From Bacteroidales bacterium (GTDB lineage Bacteria > Bacteroidota > Bacteroidia > Bacteroidales > ML635J-15), in assembly GCA_028686735.1 (NCBI GenBank), contig JAQUBO010000005.1, positions 1-52,814 of the forward strand: a stretch of DNA of 52,814 nt, read 5' to 3'. A model generated the notes under the pieces. The model worked only from the letters and a program-made list of their open reading frames with translations. It made no database searches and was not told the DNA's origin. The translations under genes were made by a program, and so were the position numbers. The first letter of the stretch is position 1, and the number at the start of each line of letters is the position of its first letter. This document shows positions 17,289 through 26,479 of the stretch, piece by piece.

Positions 17289-17540
17289 TAGCCCGCATTA
17301 TTCACCGCTTTTTGTAAAATATGTAAGTAAATGTCAGATTGTCAAACATTTATATTGTTTATCAAAAGTCATTAATGCACCCAAATTTTGGTGCTGCTTG
17401 CGATTGTCTTTGTGCATCTACTTAAGTCGGGATGTGCGACTGACAAGCCTTGACCTACCTAAGTCGCATCCCGACTTAAGTAGATGCACAAAGCTAATCG
17501 CATGAACGGCGAAGCCCTCACGAAGTAATAAAGCGGGTTA
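17289..17540. mobile_element. MITE-like palindromic element, copy 2 (252 bp, different core)
   Basis: Begins TAGCCCGCATTATTCA and ends AAAGCGGGTTA, sharing the first 130 or so bases with the copies at 10794 and 28046. After the GTGCATCTAC segment the core is replaced by its own palindrome CTTAAGTCGGGATG...CATCCCGACTTAAG, and the right end carries GAACGGCGAAGCCCTCACGA where the others have GAATAATG. The right terminal repeat is thus degraded. No ORF. It separates secG from the convergent AEC transporter. Confidence 0.65.
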
Positions 17541-17563
17541 GAAGTTAAAGAGCATCAAATTAT

Positions 17564-18511
17564 TTAAAAAACAAGTAAAATTACCCAATAAATAAGAGGC
17601 AAACTTCCCATTGATAGAATAGATGTAACAAAAATATTTTCAACCGCTTGTTTAGAGTTTAGCCCCATTTCTTCTGCAAGCACTGATATTATAATCATAC
17701 ATGGCATAGCAGCTTGCATTACGCTAGCAATAATCGCTTTTTGAGGTATGATTACTCCAGTATGTTTTAGCAAGTAAAAACTGGCTAGTAATACTATTGG
17801 TCCTAAAAGAAGTTTATTAAAACTCAAAACATACGATCTTAGATTTGATATTAGAGATTTTAACTTTACAGCAGCTAAAACTACTCCGACATATATCATA
17901 GATAAATAAATTGTAGTATGTCCAATATTATGTAACGGCGTAAATATTGTGTTAGGAATTTTTATTTTTAAAATTAAAAAAATCAATCCAAGAATAAAAG
18001 ATATTGTTACTGGGTTAATTATTTGTTTTTGCTTATTTCTTGTTTTGTTTGGAGCTCCTGAGTTTAAAATAAAAATACCCCAAGTCCACATTAAAGTATC
18101 ATGTCCTAATTGAAAAATTGTTGCATAAATTAAGCCTTCACCTCCTGGTAATAAGGCATCAAGTAGTGGAAATCCGAGAAAAACCACATTCCCAAACATT
18201 GTATGAGTATTGTGCAATGCCGTGTTCTCTTTATCTAATTTTAAGATTTTTGCACTAACTTTACTTAGCAAATATAAAATCAGCACTATAAAAAAAGAAG
18301 AAAAAAACACAAAGGGGAAACTTTTCAAGATTTCATCAGTTAGTTCGGTTCCAGCAAAAGTTGTAAAAATCAATAGAGGTAATGTTATTTTCATAATTAC
18401 TTTTACAAGCCCATTTGCATTTGCACGCGTTATAGCTTTAAGTTTAAAAGCAATGACTCCAACAATAGTCATTACAGATAAAATCAATATTTGCTCAAAG
18501 ATTTTTTCCAT
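17564..18511 (-). CDS. AEC (auxin efflux carrier) family transporter
   Basis: A 315-aa polytopic inner-membrane protein with about ten hydrophobic helices. It shows the family's two-half layout: the first half has KITLPLLIFTTFAG and FGNVVFLGFPLLDALLPGGEG, the second has IIPQKAIIASVMQAAMPCMIIISVLAEEMGLNSKQAVENIFVTSILSM, with the Pro-containing crossing regions of AEC carriers. Members move organic acids such as malate; the substrate here cannot be told. Isolated gene with ATG start; divergent from the DUF4837 gene. Confidence 0.85.
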   Translation of the reverse strand: MEKIFEQILILSVMTIVGVIAFKLKAITRANANGLVKVIMKITLPLLIFTTFAGTELTDEILKSFPFVFFSSFFIVLILYLLSKVSAKILKLDKENTALHNTHTMFGNVVFLGFPLLDALLPGGEGLIYATIFQLGHDTLMWTWGIFILNSGAPNKTRNKQKQIINPVTISFILGLIFLILKIKIPNTIFTPLHNIGHTTIYLSMIYVGVVLAAVKLKSLISNLRSYVLSFNKLLLGPIVLLASFYLLKHTGVIIPQKAIIASVMQAAMPCMIIISVLAEEMGLNSKQAVENIFVTSILSMGSLPLIYWVILLVF

Positions 18512-18602
18512 TCTGCAAAGTTAATATCAATTCATGATTATAAAATAAAATTTATTATATTGTGTTTTATATTAATATATGGGCTGTTGATTTATTATTT
18601 TA

Positions 18603-18610
18603 TAAATTTG
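18603..18610 (+). promoter_or_regulatory. Possible -7 promoter box (TAAATTTG)
   Basis: Matches TAnnTTTG, 15 bp before the ATG at 18626. No well-spaced -33 box is clear. Confidence 0.45.
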
Positions 18611-18625
18611 TAAAAAATTGATATT

Positions 18626-19615
18626 ATGAAAAAAGTATATTATTTATTTATCTTACCAATATTGTTCATGATATTTTCATGTAACAATTCTTCATATAAG
18701 AAAACACCAGTAGCACATGGTAGTTTTGGGGATATTGTTGTTGTTATGAATAATGAACATTGGAACTCTGAGCCAGGAGACAGTTTACGTGCAATTTTTC
18801 ATCAGTATTGTCCTGCTAATCCATTAGAGGAATATGTTTTTGATCTTCATCAAATATCCAAAGATAAATTTATTGACCAAAATCTTTATCACCGAAATGT
18901 TATTTTTCAAGAAATAGATTCTAATATCGAAGAGGCTAAACTTAATGTTATTGTAGATAAATATGCACAAAATCAAGTTTTTGTTAGTGTTGTAGCTCCT
19001 AATCAAGCAGAGTTTGTTAAAGAAATTAGTAAGCATCGAAACAATTTGATAAAACTATTTCTTGAAGCGGATAGAGATAGATGGATAGGGATGTTTACAA
19101 GAAATGTTAATAAAACTGTTTCGGATAAGATTTTAAAGAAATATGATATATCTATAAAATTACCAATTAATTATTATTTAGATGTTTATGATGATAATTT
19201 TGCTTGGATTTCTCATGAGTCTCGACAATATTCGATGGCTTTTTTTATTTATACATATCCATTAACAGATAGCAGTGAATTTACAAGCGAGTACTTAATT
19301 CAGCAAAGAAATAAGATGTTAAAAGAAAATGTTCCGGGATCACGTCCAGGATCATATATGACTACAGAAGTAAAGTACGATTATCCTTTACTTGAAACGA
19401 TTAAGCATAATGGATTAGAAACTGCTGTAATGAGAGGCCTTTGGAAAGTAAAAGGAGATTTTATGGGTGGCCCGTTTGTTAGTTACACAAAAATGGATAA
19501 ATCTAGAAATAGAATGGTTTGTGTTGAAGCTTATGTTTATTATCCAAATGAAGAAACTCGCGATAAAATGAGACAACTTGAGGGAGTAATTTATACTTTT
19601 GATATTGTAAAATAA
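18626..19615 (+). CDS. DUF4837 family lipoprotein
   Basis: A 329-aa lipoprotein (lipobox I-F-S-C, Cys at about residue 19). The mature part opens AHGSFGDIVVVMNNEHWNSEPGDSLR, the hallmark of DUF4837, a family found mainly in Bacteroidota. Further blocks are NVIFQEI, VSVVAPNQAEFVKEI and PGSRPGSYMTTE. The role of the family is unknown to me. It stands between an AEC transporter and ssb, each separated by more than 100 bp, so probably monocistronic. Confidence 0.8.
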   Translation: MKKVYYLFILPILFMIFSCNNSSYKKTPVAHGSFGDIVVVMNNEHWNSEPGDSLRAIFHQYCPANPLEEYVFDLHQISKDKFIDQNLYHRNVIFQEIDSNIEEAKLNVIVDKYAQNQVFVSVVAPNQAEFVKEISKHRNNLIKLFLEADRDRWIGMFTRNVNKTVSDKILKKYDISIKLPINYYLDVYDDNFAWISHESRQYSMAFFIYTYPLTDSSEFTSEYLIQQRNKMLKENVPGSRPGSYMTTEVKYDYPLLETIKHNGLETAVMRGLWKVKGDFMGGPFVSYTKMDKSRNRMVCVEAYVYYPNEETRDKMRQLEGVIYTFDIVK

Positions 19616-19759
19616 ACTTAAATACTGCCTGACTATAAGGTCTGATTTTAGCTTTTATAGTATGGTATCATTAAGGGTATAAAACTCATGATATATATAA
19701 TGCATATTAAGTTTATAAAATTTTTAACTATAGTTTTAAAATATACATAAATTATTAAT

Positions 19760-19767
19760 TACATTTG
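19760..19767 (+). promoter_or_regulatory. Possible -7 promoter box for ssb (TACATTTG)
   Basis: Matches TAnnTTTG, 12 bp before the ssb ATG, in a 164-bp AT-rich gap. No clear -33 box. Confidence 0.45.
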
Positions 19768-19779
19768 TAAAAAAAAGAT

Positions 19780-20241
19780 ATGAATTTAAATAAGGTTATG
19801 TTAATTGGTCGATTAGGTAAAAAACCTGAGGTAAACTATATTAAGCCTGATGTAGCTGTAGCCAATTTTTCACTTGCGACTAGTGAGACATATAAAACTA
19901 AAGAAGGTGATAGAAGAGATATTACTGAATGGCATAATATTGTAGCTTGGAGGTTTACCGCAAAATTTGCAGAAAACTATCTCGATAAAGGAATGCTTGT
20001 ATATATCGAAGGAAAACTACAAACACGAAAATGGGATGGTCAAGATGGGTTAACTCGCTATACAACTGAAATTGTTGCTGACCAAATCAGAATTCTTGAG
20101 AAAAAGTCAACACAAAATGCCGAAAATAACTATCAACAAGCCGAGGAAAATAAACCTAAAGAAAAACCCCAGCAGGACAATCCGTTTTCAGAGACATCTC
20201 CCGAGTTAAATTCAGGACTAGATGACGACTTGCCATTTTAA
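19780..20241 (+). CDS. ssb: Single-stranded DNA-binding protein
   Basis: A 153-aa SSB. The OB fold (1-105) has MNLNKVMLIGRLGKKPEV, SLATSETYKTKEGDRRDITEWHNIVAW, AENYLDKGMLVYIEGKLQTRKW and VADQIRILEKK. A Gln/Glu/Lys/Asn-rich linker follows, ending in the acidic tip DDDLPF, which recruits replication and repair partners. It covers ssDNA in replication, recombination and repair. It lies 16 bp before gldE, an arrangement I recall as recurrent in Bacteroidota. Confidence 0.95.
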   Translation: MNLNKVMLIGRLGKKPEVNYIKPDVAVANFSLATSETYKTKEGDRRDITEWHNIVAWRFTAKFAENYLDKGMLVYIEGKLQTRKWDGQDGLTRYTTEIVADQIRILEKKSTQNAENNYQQAEENKPKEKPQQDNPFSETSPELNSGLDDDLPF

Positions 20242-20257
20242 CTAAAACATTATAATT

Positions 20258-21610
20258 TTGGACCCTGAGCCTTTTAGATACTGTTACACACTCTTATCAG
20301 TCAATTTATTATCGACAAATGAAGTAATTGTCGGTCTTATTATTATAGTTATACTGTTATTTTTGTCTGCTATGGTTTCTGGTAGCGAAGTAGCCTTTTT
20401 TAGTCTTTCGCCAAAAAATAGAAACAAGATTAAGCACACAAAAACAAAAACAGCACGTTTGGCACAAAACTTATTGTTAAAGCCAAACAAATTACTCGCA
20501 ACTATTTTGGTGGCTAATAATTTTATAAATGTTGGAATAATTATTCTTTCAACATACTTAAGCACCTATTTGTTTGCAGGAATTACAAACGAAATTTTAT
20601 ACATATTAGTGCAGCTTATAGGGGTAACGTTTTTGATATTACTTTTTGGGGAGATGATGCCTAAGATATTTTCAAGTAAATATCCTTTACGCATTGTGAA
20701 AATAATGGCTTATCCTCTTTTTTTGACTTCTTACCTTGTGTATCCTATTAGTTATTTATTAATAAAAGCTACCAATATTGTCAATAAGAGGCTTAGCAAA
20801 AAGCATAACGCAAACATTAGTATTGTCGAACTATCACAGGCTATAGAACTTGCATCCGACGAACTAAAAGATGATAAAGAAATGCTGGAAGGTATTGTTA
20901 ATTCATCGCAATTAGAAGTGAAAGAAATTATGACTTCTAGAGTAGATGTTTTTGCAATTGAGTTTAATGATAAATTTACAAAAGTTATAGGACAAATTAT
21001 CGAATCAGGTTTTTCAAGAATTCCTGTTTATGTCGAAAATCTTGATAATATAAAAGGAGTGCTTTACATTAAAGATGTTTTACCGTATATAGGGCTTCAA
21101 AATAAAGAAGATTTTAAATGGCAAAAATTATTGCGACCGCATTTTATTGTGCCCGAAACGAAAAATATTTCGGACTTATTAACAGATTTTCAAAATAAAA
21201 AACTTCATATTGCTGCTGTTGTTGATGAGTATGGTTGTGTAAATGGACTTGTTACTTTGGAGGATATTCTTGAGGAATTTGTTGGTGAAATTCAAGACGA
21301 ATCTGATAGCGAAGAAAATTCTTATGTGAAAATTGATGCAAATAATTATGAGTTTGACGCAAAAACCAGTATTGTGGATTTTTGTAAGGTGGTTGATGCA
21401 GATTATAGCGATTTTCAGGATATAAAGGGAGATGCTGACACTCTTGCTGGGCTAATATTAGAAATTAATGGTGAAATTCCTGTAAAAAATGACGAAATAA
21501 AACTAACTGATTATAACTTTATAATTACTGCTGCCGATGATCGCAGAATAAAAAAACTTAGAGTTAAAATTAATACTACATCAAAATCGGATAAACAAAA
21601 AATGGATTAA
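20258..21610 (+). CDS. gldE: Gliding motility-associated protein GldE (CNNM/CorC-type)
   Basis: A 450-aa membrane protein of the HlyC/CorC family. A CNNM-type transmembrane domain (about 20-195; SAMVSGSEVAFFSLSPKNRNK) is followed by two CBS domains (about 215-345; IMTSRVDVFAIEF, FSRIPVYVENLDNIKGVLYIKDVL, LHIAAVVDEYGCVNGLVTLEDILEEFVGEIQDE) and a CorC/HlyC tail. GldE is linked genetically to gliding motility and to T9SS function; gldD lies next to it. Start is TTG (MDPEPF), since no ATG comes before the first membrane helix. Stop overlaps the gldD ATG by one base (TAATG). Confidence 0.9.
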   Translation: MDPEPFRYCYTLLSVNLLSTNEVIVGLIIIVILLFLSAMVSGSEVAFFSLSPKNRNKIKHTKTKTARLAQNLLLKPNKLLATILVANNFINVGIIILSTYLSTYLFAGITNEILYILVQLIGVTFLILLFGEMMPKIFSSKYPLRIVKIMAYPLFLTSYLVYPISYLLIKATNIVNKRLSKKHNANISIVELSQAIELASDELKDDKEMLEGIVNSSQLEVKEIMTSRVDVFAIEFNDKFTKVIGQIIESGFSRIPVYVENLDNIKGVLYIKDVLPYIGLQNKEDFKWQKLLRPHFIVPETKNISDLLTDFQNKKLHIAAVVDEYGCVNGLVTLEDILEEFVGEIQDESDSEENSYVKIDANNYEFDAKTSIVDFCKVVDADYSDFQDIKGDADTLAGLILEINGEIPVKNDEIKLTDYNFIITAADDRRIKKLRVKINTTSKSDKQKMD

Positions 21611-22176
21611 TGAAGAAAAAACAAATATACTTATTGGCAGTTATAATGTTCTTTTTGATTTCCTGCAATAATAATGAGACAGTGCCGCGTCCAAAAGCAT
21701 ATTTTAGAATTGATACACCCGAGAAGTCTTATAAAACATATAAGTCAGAATGTCCTTTTATATTTGAGATGCCAGAATATGCTTTTATTATTAAAGCAAA
21801 GGAGGAATTTTGTTGGTTTGATATATGGTTCCCAAAAAATGGAGCGACAATTTATTTAACATATAAATCAGTTGATAACAACCTTAATGTGCATGTTGAA
21901 GATTCTCATGAGTTTGTTTATAAACACGTGGTAAAGGCTGATGCAATTGAAGAGACCATATATCAAAATGATAGTTTAAAAGTGTACGGCATGCTTTATG
22001 AATTAAAAGGAAACACAGCCTCATCAATTCAATTTTATCTTACTGATAGTACTACGCATTTTTTAAGAGGTTCTCTGTACTTTGATGTAAGACCAAATAA
22101 AGATTCTCTAGCTCCAGTAATCGAGTTTATTAGAGAAGATATTATTCATTTAATTGAGAGTTTCCGGTGGGAGTAA
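21610..22176 (+). CDS. gldD: Gliding motility lipoprotein GldD
   Basis: A 188-aa lipoprotein: signal peptide MKKKQIYLLAVIMFFLIS with Cys at about 19 (L-I-S-C), then the GldD start PRPKAYFRIDTPEKSYKTYKSECPFIFEMPEYA. The middle CWFDIWFPKNGATIYLTYK and the end YFDVRPNKDSLAPVIEFIREDIIHLIESFRW also match. GldD is essential for gliding in Flavobacterium; its biochemical role is unclear. Coupled to gldE. Confidence 0.9.
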   Translation: MKKKQIYLLAVIMFFLISCNNNETVPRPKAYFRIDTPEKSYKTYKSECPFIFEMPEYAFIIKAKEEFCWFDIWFPKNGATIYLTYKSVDNNLNVHVEDSHEFVYKHVVKADAIEETIYQNDSLKVYGMLYELKGNTASSIQFYLTDSTTHFLRGSLYFDVRPNKDSLAPVIEFIREDIIHLIESFRWE

Positions 22177-22177
22177 T

Positions 22178-22792
22178 ATGGCAATAGTTTTAAAGAGTTT
22201 TGCTAAAGATAATGCATTGTCTGCTGTGTGGAAAATAGAAGAGGATGAGCAAACACTGAATAAGCTATGTTCATTAACACAATACGACAAAAATTTGCTT
22301 AGTAATATTAGTTCTATGGGCAGAAGACTTGAAATACTTGCTGCACGAGCTACATTATATACGCTAAATCCTGATATTACAATTACTTATAAAGGACGAA
22401 AGCCAATATGTAATTACGGATATGTTAGTATATCGCATTCAGATACTATGCTTGCCGTAATTTGGCATCCCTCTAAGCAAGTAAGTGTTGATATTGAAGC
22501 TTATGATCCACGAATTATTAGGATTGCAAAACGAGCATTTAACATTAACGAACTCGAATTTGCAAATAATAATATCGAAATGTTGACAAAAATATGGTCT
22601 TGTAAAGAATGTGTTTATAAAGCAGTAAATAAATCAGCTGTCGAATTTCAACAGCAAATTTCAGTATTTGATTTTCATGAGCAAGATAATATAAAATGCG
22701 AGTTTAACTATAAAAGTATTGTTAAAACATTTTTTTTTAAGCATATTTCGTTATATAATCATGCTTTGGTTTGGGGCGTTTTCTCTTTATAA
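22178..22792 (+). CDS. 4'-phosphopantetheinyl transferase superfamily protein
   Basis: A 204-aa protein from the ATG at 22178 (a longer frame starts inside gldD). Sfp/AcpT fold: GRKPICNYGYVSISHSDTMLAV, then the metal-binding VSVDIEAYDPRI and the second signature KIWSCKECVYKA (W-S-x-K-E-x-x-x-K). These enzymes attach the phosphopantetheine arm of CoA to carrier proteins. The signature residues are all present, so it is likely active; the carrier is unknown. It starts one base after the gldD stop, so it belongs to the ssb-gldE-gldD transcript. Confidence 0.88.
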   Translation: MAIVLKSFAKDNALSAVWKIEEDEQTLNKLCSLTQYDKNLLSNISSMGRRLEILAARATLYTLNPDITITYKGRKPICNYGYVSISHSDTMLAVIWHPSKQVSVDIEAYDPRIIRIAKRAFNINELEFANNNIEMLTKIWSCKECVYKAVNKSAVEFQQQISVFDFHEQDNIKCEFNYKSIVKTFFFKHISLYNHALVWGVFSL

Positions 22793-22865
22793 ATGCGAAT
22801 TGTATCAAATCCTCAAAAAATAAACTATTTTTACGAAACAATATATTTACACAATCTTTTAAAAT

Positions 22866-23921
22866 TTATTTGCATTCATACATATCTCTATAGTATTTTT
22901 GGTAATCGCCCGATACAACATTGTTTAGCCAATCTTCGTTTGCAAGATACCAATCTACGGTTTTTTCGAGTCCTTCTTCAAACTGTAAAGAGGGTTTCCA
23001 CCCAAGTTCAGTCATTAGTTTTGTACTGTCTATTGCGTAGCGTAAATCATGACCAGCTCTATCTTTAACGAAAGTAATAAGTAACTCAGAAGCACCTGGA
23101 GTACGATTTAGTTTTTTGTCCATTACTTTGCAAAGGTGTTTTATTAGATTAATATTTGTCCATTCATTATTTCCGCCGATATTATATGTTTCGCCATCTC
23201 GTCCATTATGATAAATAGCGTCAATAGCTTTGGCGTGATCAATAACATAAAGCCAGTCTCTAACATTCTCTCCTTTACCATAAATTGGAATTGGTTTCAT
23301 ATTTTTGATATTATTTATAGCCAAAGGAATTAGCTTTTCGGGAAAATGATTTGGTCCATAATTATTTGAGCAATTCGATATAACAACTGGTAGTTTGAAG
23401 GTGTGATTGTAAGCCCTCACTAAGTGATCAGAACTTGCTTTTGCTGCCGAATATGGAGATTTTGGATCATAAGCTGTTTTTTCTGTAAATAAGCCATTGT
23501 CTCCAAGCGAGCCATAAACTTCGTCAGTAGAAATATGATAAAAGCGTTTGTCTTGGATGTTTTCTGCCCATATTTCACGAGCAGCATTAAGTAAATTTAC
23601 CGTCCCAACAATATTTGTGTAAATGAACTCGGTTGGGTTTGTAATGCTCCGGTCAACATGCGATTCAGCGGCCAGGTGAATTATACCATCGGGTTTATAT
23701 TTAGCAAATAGCTCATCAATTACTTTTTTATCAACAATATCCGCCTTTTCAAAAATATAATTAGATGCTTTTTCAATATCTTTAAGGTTTTCTAGGTTAC
23801 CAGCATAAGTAAGTTTATCTATGTTTACTATTTTATAGTTAGGATATTTATTTACAAATAATCTAATAACATGTGACCCAATAAACCCAGCTCCTCCAGT
23901 AATAAAGATTGTTTTTTTCAT
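22866..23921 (-). CDS. rfbB: dTDP-glucose 4,6-dehydratase
   Basis: A 351-aa short-chain dehydrogenase (extended SDR). NAD-binding GGAGFIGSH (9-17), the substrate and catalytic motifs HLAAESHVDRSI, YHISTDEVYGSLG (Thr-Asp-Glu) and YSAAKASSDHLVRAY (Tyr-xxx-Lys) are all intact. It converts dTDP-glucose to dTDP-4-keto-6-deoxyglucose for rhamnose and other deoxysugars. The other rml genes are not here, so the pathway continues elsewhere. It lies downstream of an O-antigen ligase-like gene and likely serves the same surface polysaccharide. Also called rmlB. Confidence 0.93.
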   Translation of the reverse strand: MKKTIFITGGAGFIGSHVIRLFVNKYPNYKIVNIDKLTYAGNLENLKDIEKASNYIFEKADIVDKKVIDELFAKYKPDGIIHLAAESHVDRSITNPTEFIYTNIVGTVNLLNAAREIWAENIQDKRFYHISTDEVYGSLGDNGLFTEKTAYDPKSPYSAAKASSDHLVRAYNHTFKLPVVISNCSNNYGPNHFPEKLIPLAINNIKNMKPIPIYGKGENVRDWLYVIDHAKAIDAIYHNGRDGETYNIGGNNEWTNINLIKHLCKVMDKKLNRTPGASELLITFVKDRAGHDLRYAIDSTKLMTELGWKPSLQFEEGLEKTVDWYLANEDWLNNVVSGDYQKYYRDMYECK

Positions 23922-24018
23922 CGTTTGGTTTTTTTAATTTAGGTAAAAATACAAAAAAGACTTAAGCCATAAAAATTTAGTTGTTTTAGCTTTGTAATAA
24001 AACATCAGATTTTTAGAT

Positions 24019-25488
24019 TTATTCTTTTATAGTGTTATTTATTAGTGATTTTTCTTCTTTTTTATTATCTTTTAAATAATAAACATCAATAGCAACAATA
24101 ATAGCAGCAAAGCCCCAAAAAGGCACAGCTACTTTGTCAATATCAAGGAAATTATTTAAAAATCCATGTAGAAAATATGTGGTTAAGCCACAAATTGTGG
24201 AAGCTGTAATTATTTTGAGCGAATATGTATTTGCTCTAATATAATTTTTGACAGCAGTGGCAAATATTAAAATTATAATAGCAACAAAGCTAATCATCCC
24301 CATTAATCCCGACTCTGCTAGCGAACCTAAATATTCGCTATGAGCATTTCCTAAATCACCTGCATTAGTGCTAATAATTGTTTTTTCATAAGAAAATTGG
24401 AAAGGAGCGTATTTGAACTGATATGTCCCAGGTCCCCAACCAAAAACAGGTTTTTCTTCAAACATTCTCATTGCACAATTCCATCTGTTTATTCGCTCGA
24501 GATTAGATGCATCAGTAGCAACATTGCTAATAGATTTAACATGTTCTTTAAAGTCTGTTGACGAGTCTTGTTTGTTCCGAGCAAGCGAGAAAAATATTTT
24601 ATCTTGAAATCCAAAGAACCCTCCTGCCACAATAAGTCCTGCGACAATAACAAATTTATAATTTATTTTAAACTTTAGGATAAAAAAGACTGCCAAAGCT
24701 CCAATAAGACTTACCCATGCTGCACGCGTATAAGAAAATATTAGAGCTACAAAAAAATAGATTAAAACTATACTTGCAACAATTCTTAAAGATTTTTTTA
24801 ATTCTTTGTTAAAGATAAATCCGATTAAAACAGGAATATACATAGCAAGAACAGCTCCATAGGAGGTATGGTCATTATAAAAAGGAGACATTATGTAATT
24901 TGCAGTTTGCTGGCTAAAGTAGTGTGGTGCATGTTTGATAAGAGTTATTGTTATTACGACACTAAGAGGGATAATATAAAGCCAAAAAAACTTATTAATA
25001 TTTACTTTTTTTCTAAATACTTGAGTTAGAATGAAATAAAATGGAATAATAAACCATAACGAAGATATCCAGTATTTAACTGATATTATTGGCATAGTAC
25101 TAGTAATCACAGTGATTAGATTCCATATTAAATACACATATATTGCGATTGAAACTGGGTGTCTTAAAATTTTACGATCAAAGTTTCTATCGCATATTTG
25201 TTTAAATATAAATACCAACATTATTCCCACAAAAATTGGTTCAGTGGGTAAATCAATATTAAAATCTAAGTTTGGGTAAAATGCTTGTAGAGGTACGGAT
25301 AGAGGTACCAAAAAAACAGCAAATAATAGAGCCTTATCTAGTGCAAAAAAGAGTGCAAAGAAAACAATCAATAATAAGGGGACAAAATTAAATAAAAAAC
25401 TCTCCTTAGCTAAAATTACGTATGAATTAGTAATTATAAATAAAGCAGCTATTGAGTAAAAGGCGTATATTTTTTGCTTTTCAGTCAA
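24019..25488 (-). CDS. O-antigen ligase/polymerase family membrane protein
   Basis: A 489-aa inner-membrane protein with about ten to twelve helices. Wzy_C/WaaL-like signature between the helices: RINRWNCAMRMFEEKPVFGWGPGTYQFKY, then the conserved NAHSEYLGSLAESGLMGM with the His and Glu of the family. It either ligates or polymerises polysaccharide units at the periplasmic face; sequence alone cannot choose. Start is TTG, as no ATG precedes the first helix. It lies 8 bp after the Wzz-like gene upstream, so it is operonic with the chain-length regulators. Confidence 0.8.
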   Translation of the reverse strand: MTEKQKIYAFYSIAALFIITNSYVILAKESFLFNFVPLLLIVFFALFFALDKALLFAVFLVPLSVPLQAFYPNLDFNIDLPTEPIFVGIMLVFIFKQICDRNFDRKILRHPVSIAIYVYLIWNLITVITSTMPIISVKYWISSLWFIIPFYFILTQVFRKKVNINKFFWLYIIPLSVVITITLIKHAPHYFSQQTANYIMSPFYNDHTSYGAVLAMYIPVLIGFIFNKELKKSLRIVASIVLIYFFVALIFSYTRAAWVSLIGALAVFFILKFKINYKFVIVAGLIVAGGFFGFQDKIFFSLARNKQDSSTDFKEHVKSISNVATDASNLERINRWNCAMRMFEEKPVFGWGPGTYQFKYAPFQFSYEKTIISTNAGDLGNAHSEYLGSLAESGLMGMISFVAIIILIFATAVKNYIRANTYSLKIITASTICGLTTYFLHGFLNNFLDIDKVAVPFWGFAAIIVAIDVYYLKDNKKEEKSLINNTIKE

Positions 25489-25496
25489 AATACAAG

Positions 25497-26423
25497 TTAT
25501 TGTTTTTTATTACCCTCAATCAAAGAAATAGCGATAACACTAAACAAAAATGCTCCCCCCACAGAAAATAAAACAATTAGCCATCTTATTGGATACGATT
25601 TTTTATCAGCAGGAAAAGGTTTTGAGACTACATTAGTATAAGTTATTTCTTTTTCGGTATCACGTTGAGCAGATTCAAATGTATATTTTGCTTTGTACAT
25701 ATCTGTTAATGCATAAGAATAAAGCGAATCATTTTTTTGATATTCTGCCCCATATTGTTCCCAGTTTTTTAATACTGTTCTTGCTTCATTAAGATTTTTC
25801 CCCATATATATTGCCTCGGTGTATTTTTCGACTTGAGCAGTAAGGTCTAATAGTCCGTATTTTGTACTGTATGATCTTAAAATACGAGATAGACTATCAA
25901 CCTCTAGGGTTCTTTTATCATATTCGTTTTTGTAAATCTTTAATATTTCGTGTGATTTTTCAACATGTAATTTTAGAACAAGATTATTGTAAAAGCTAAT
26001 AATAGAGTCAACCATATCAGATGCTCTTTGGGGGTCTGTATCAACTACTGTAATTTCAACTGCTTGATTGGGAGTTTTTTGAAACGTAACATTAGCATCA
26101 TAGTTTTTAAGTATTTTAGCTTTAAAGTTTGGTGCGTCTTTACTTATGTTATAATGTTTATCTAGGTTAAAACAATCAATAATCTGGAATTTTATGTCCA
26201 TTGATTGAATTATTTCAAGCATTTGTTCGGTTTCGGACTCTTCAGATGAAACGATTATATTGGCAGGATAAATAACGGCCGAAGACTTAAATTTTGGTTT
26301 TATAAACCAACTTGCAGAAAAAACACTTGCAAGTATTCCTGCAACTACAATAATAACTATTAAATGCCATTTCCATTTAATTATTAGTTTGAATATACTT
26401 TTTGTTTTGTAATAATTTTCCAT
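25497..26423 (-). CDS. Wzz/chain-length determinant-like protein (second of a pair)
   Basis: About 308 aa from the ATG at 26423; an in-frame TTG at 26462 would add 13 residues. Classic Wzz layout: N-terminal helix (WHLIVIIVVAGILASVFSASWFI), a periplasmic coiled-coil-rich domain (KPKFKSSAVIYPAN ... VEKSHEILKIYKNEYDKRTLEVDSLSR), and a C-terminal helix after the Pro-rich PADKKSYPIRWLIVLFSV. No cytosolic tyrosine kinase domain. It sets chain length of the polysaccharide made by the neighbouring genes. It is a clear paralogue of the gene directly upstream. Confidence 0.8.
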   Translation of the reverse strand: MENYYKTKSIFKLIIKWKWHLIVIIVVAGILASVFSASWFIKPKFKSSAVIYPANIIVSSEESETEQMLEIIQSMDIKFQIIDCFNLDKHYNISKDAPNFKAKILKNYDANVTFQKTPNQAVEITVVDTDPQRASDMVDSIISFYNNLVLKLHVEKSHEILKIYKNEYDKRTLEVDSLSRILRSYSTKYGLLDLTAQVEKYTEAIYMGKNLNEARTVLKNWEQYGAEYQKNDSLYSYALTDMYKAKYTFESAQRDTEKEITYTNVVSKPFPADKKSYPIRWLIVLFSVGGAFLFSVIAISLIEGNKKQ

Positions 26424-26479
26424 AGTTTCGTAATTAGGCCAATCTATTTTCCAATTTGGCAAATTAAATTTCTCAAATA

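Noticed and set aside
22793..23068. A 91-codon plus-strand ORF after the phosphopantetheinyl transferase
   Set aside because: Most of it is antisense to the 3' end of the well-supported rmlB gene.
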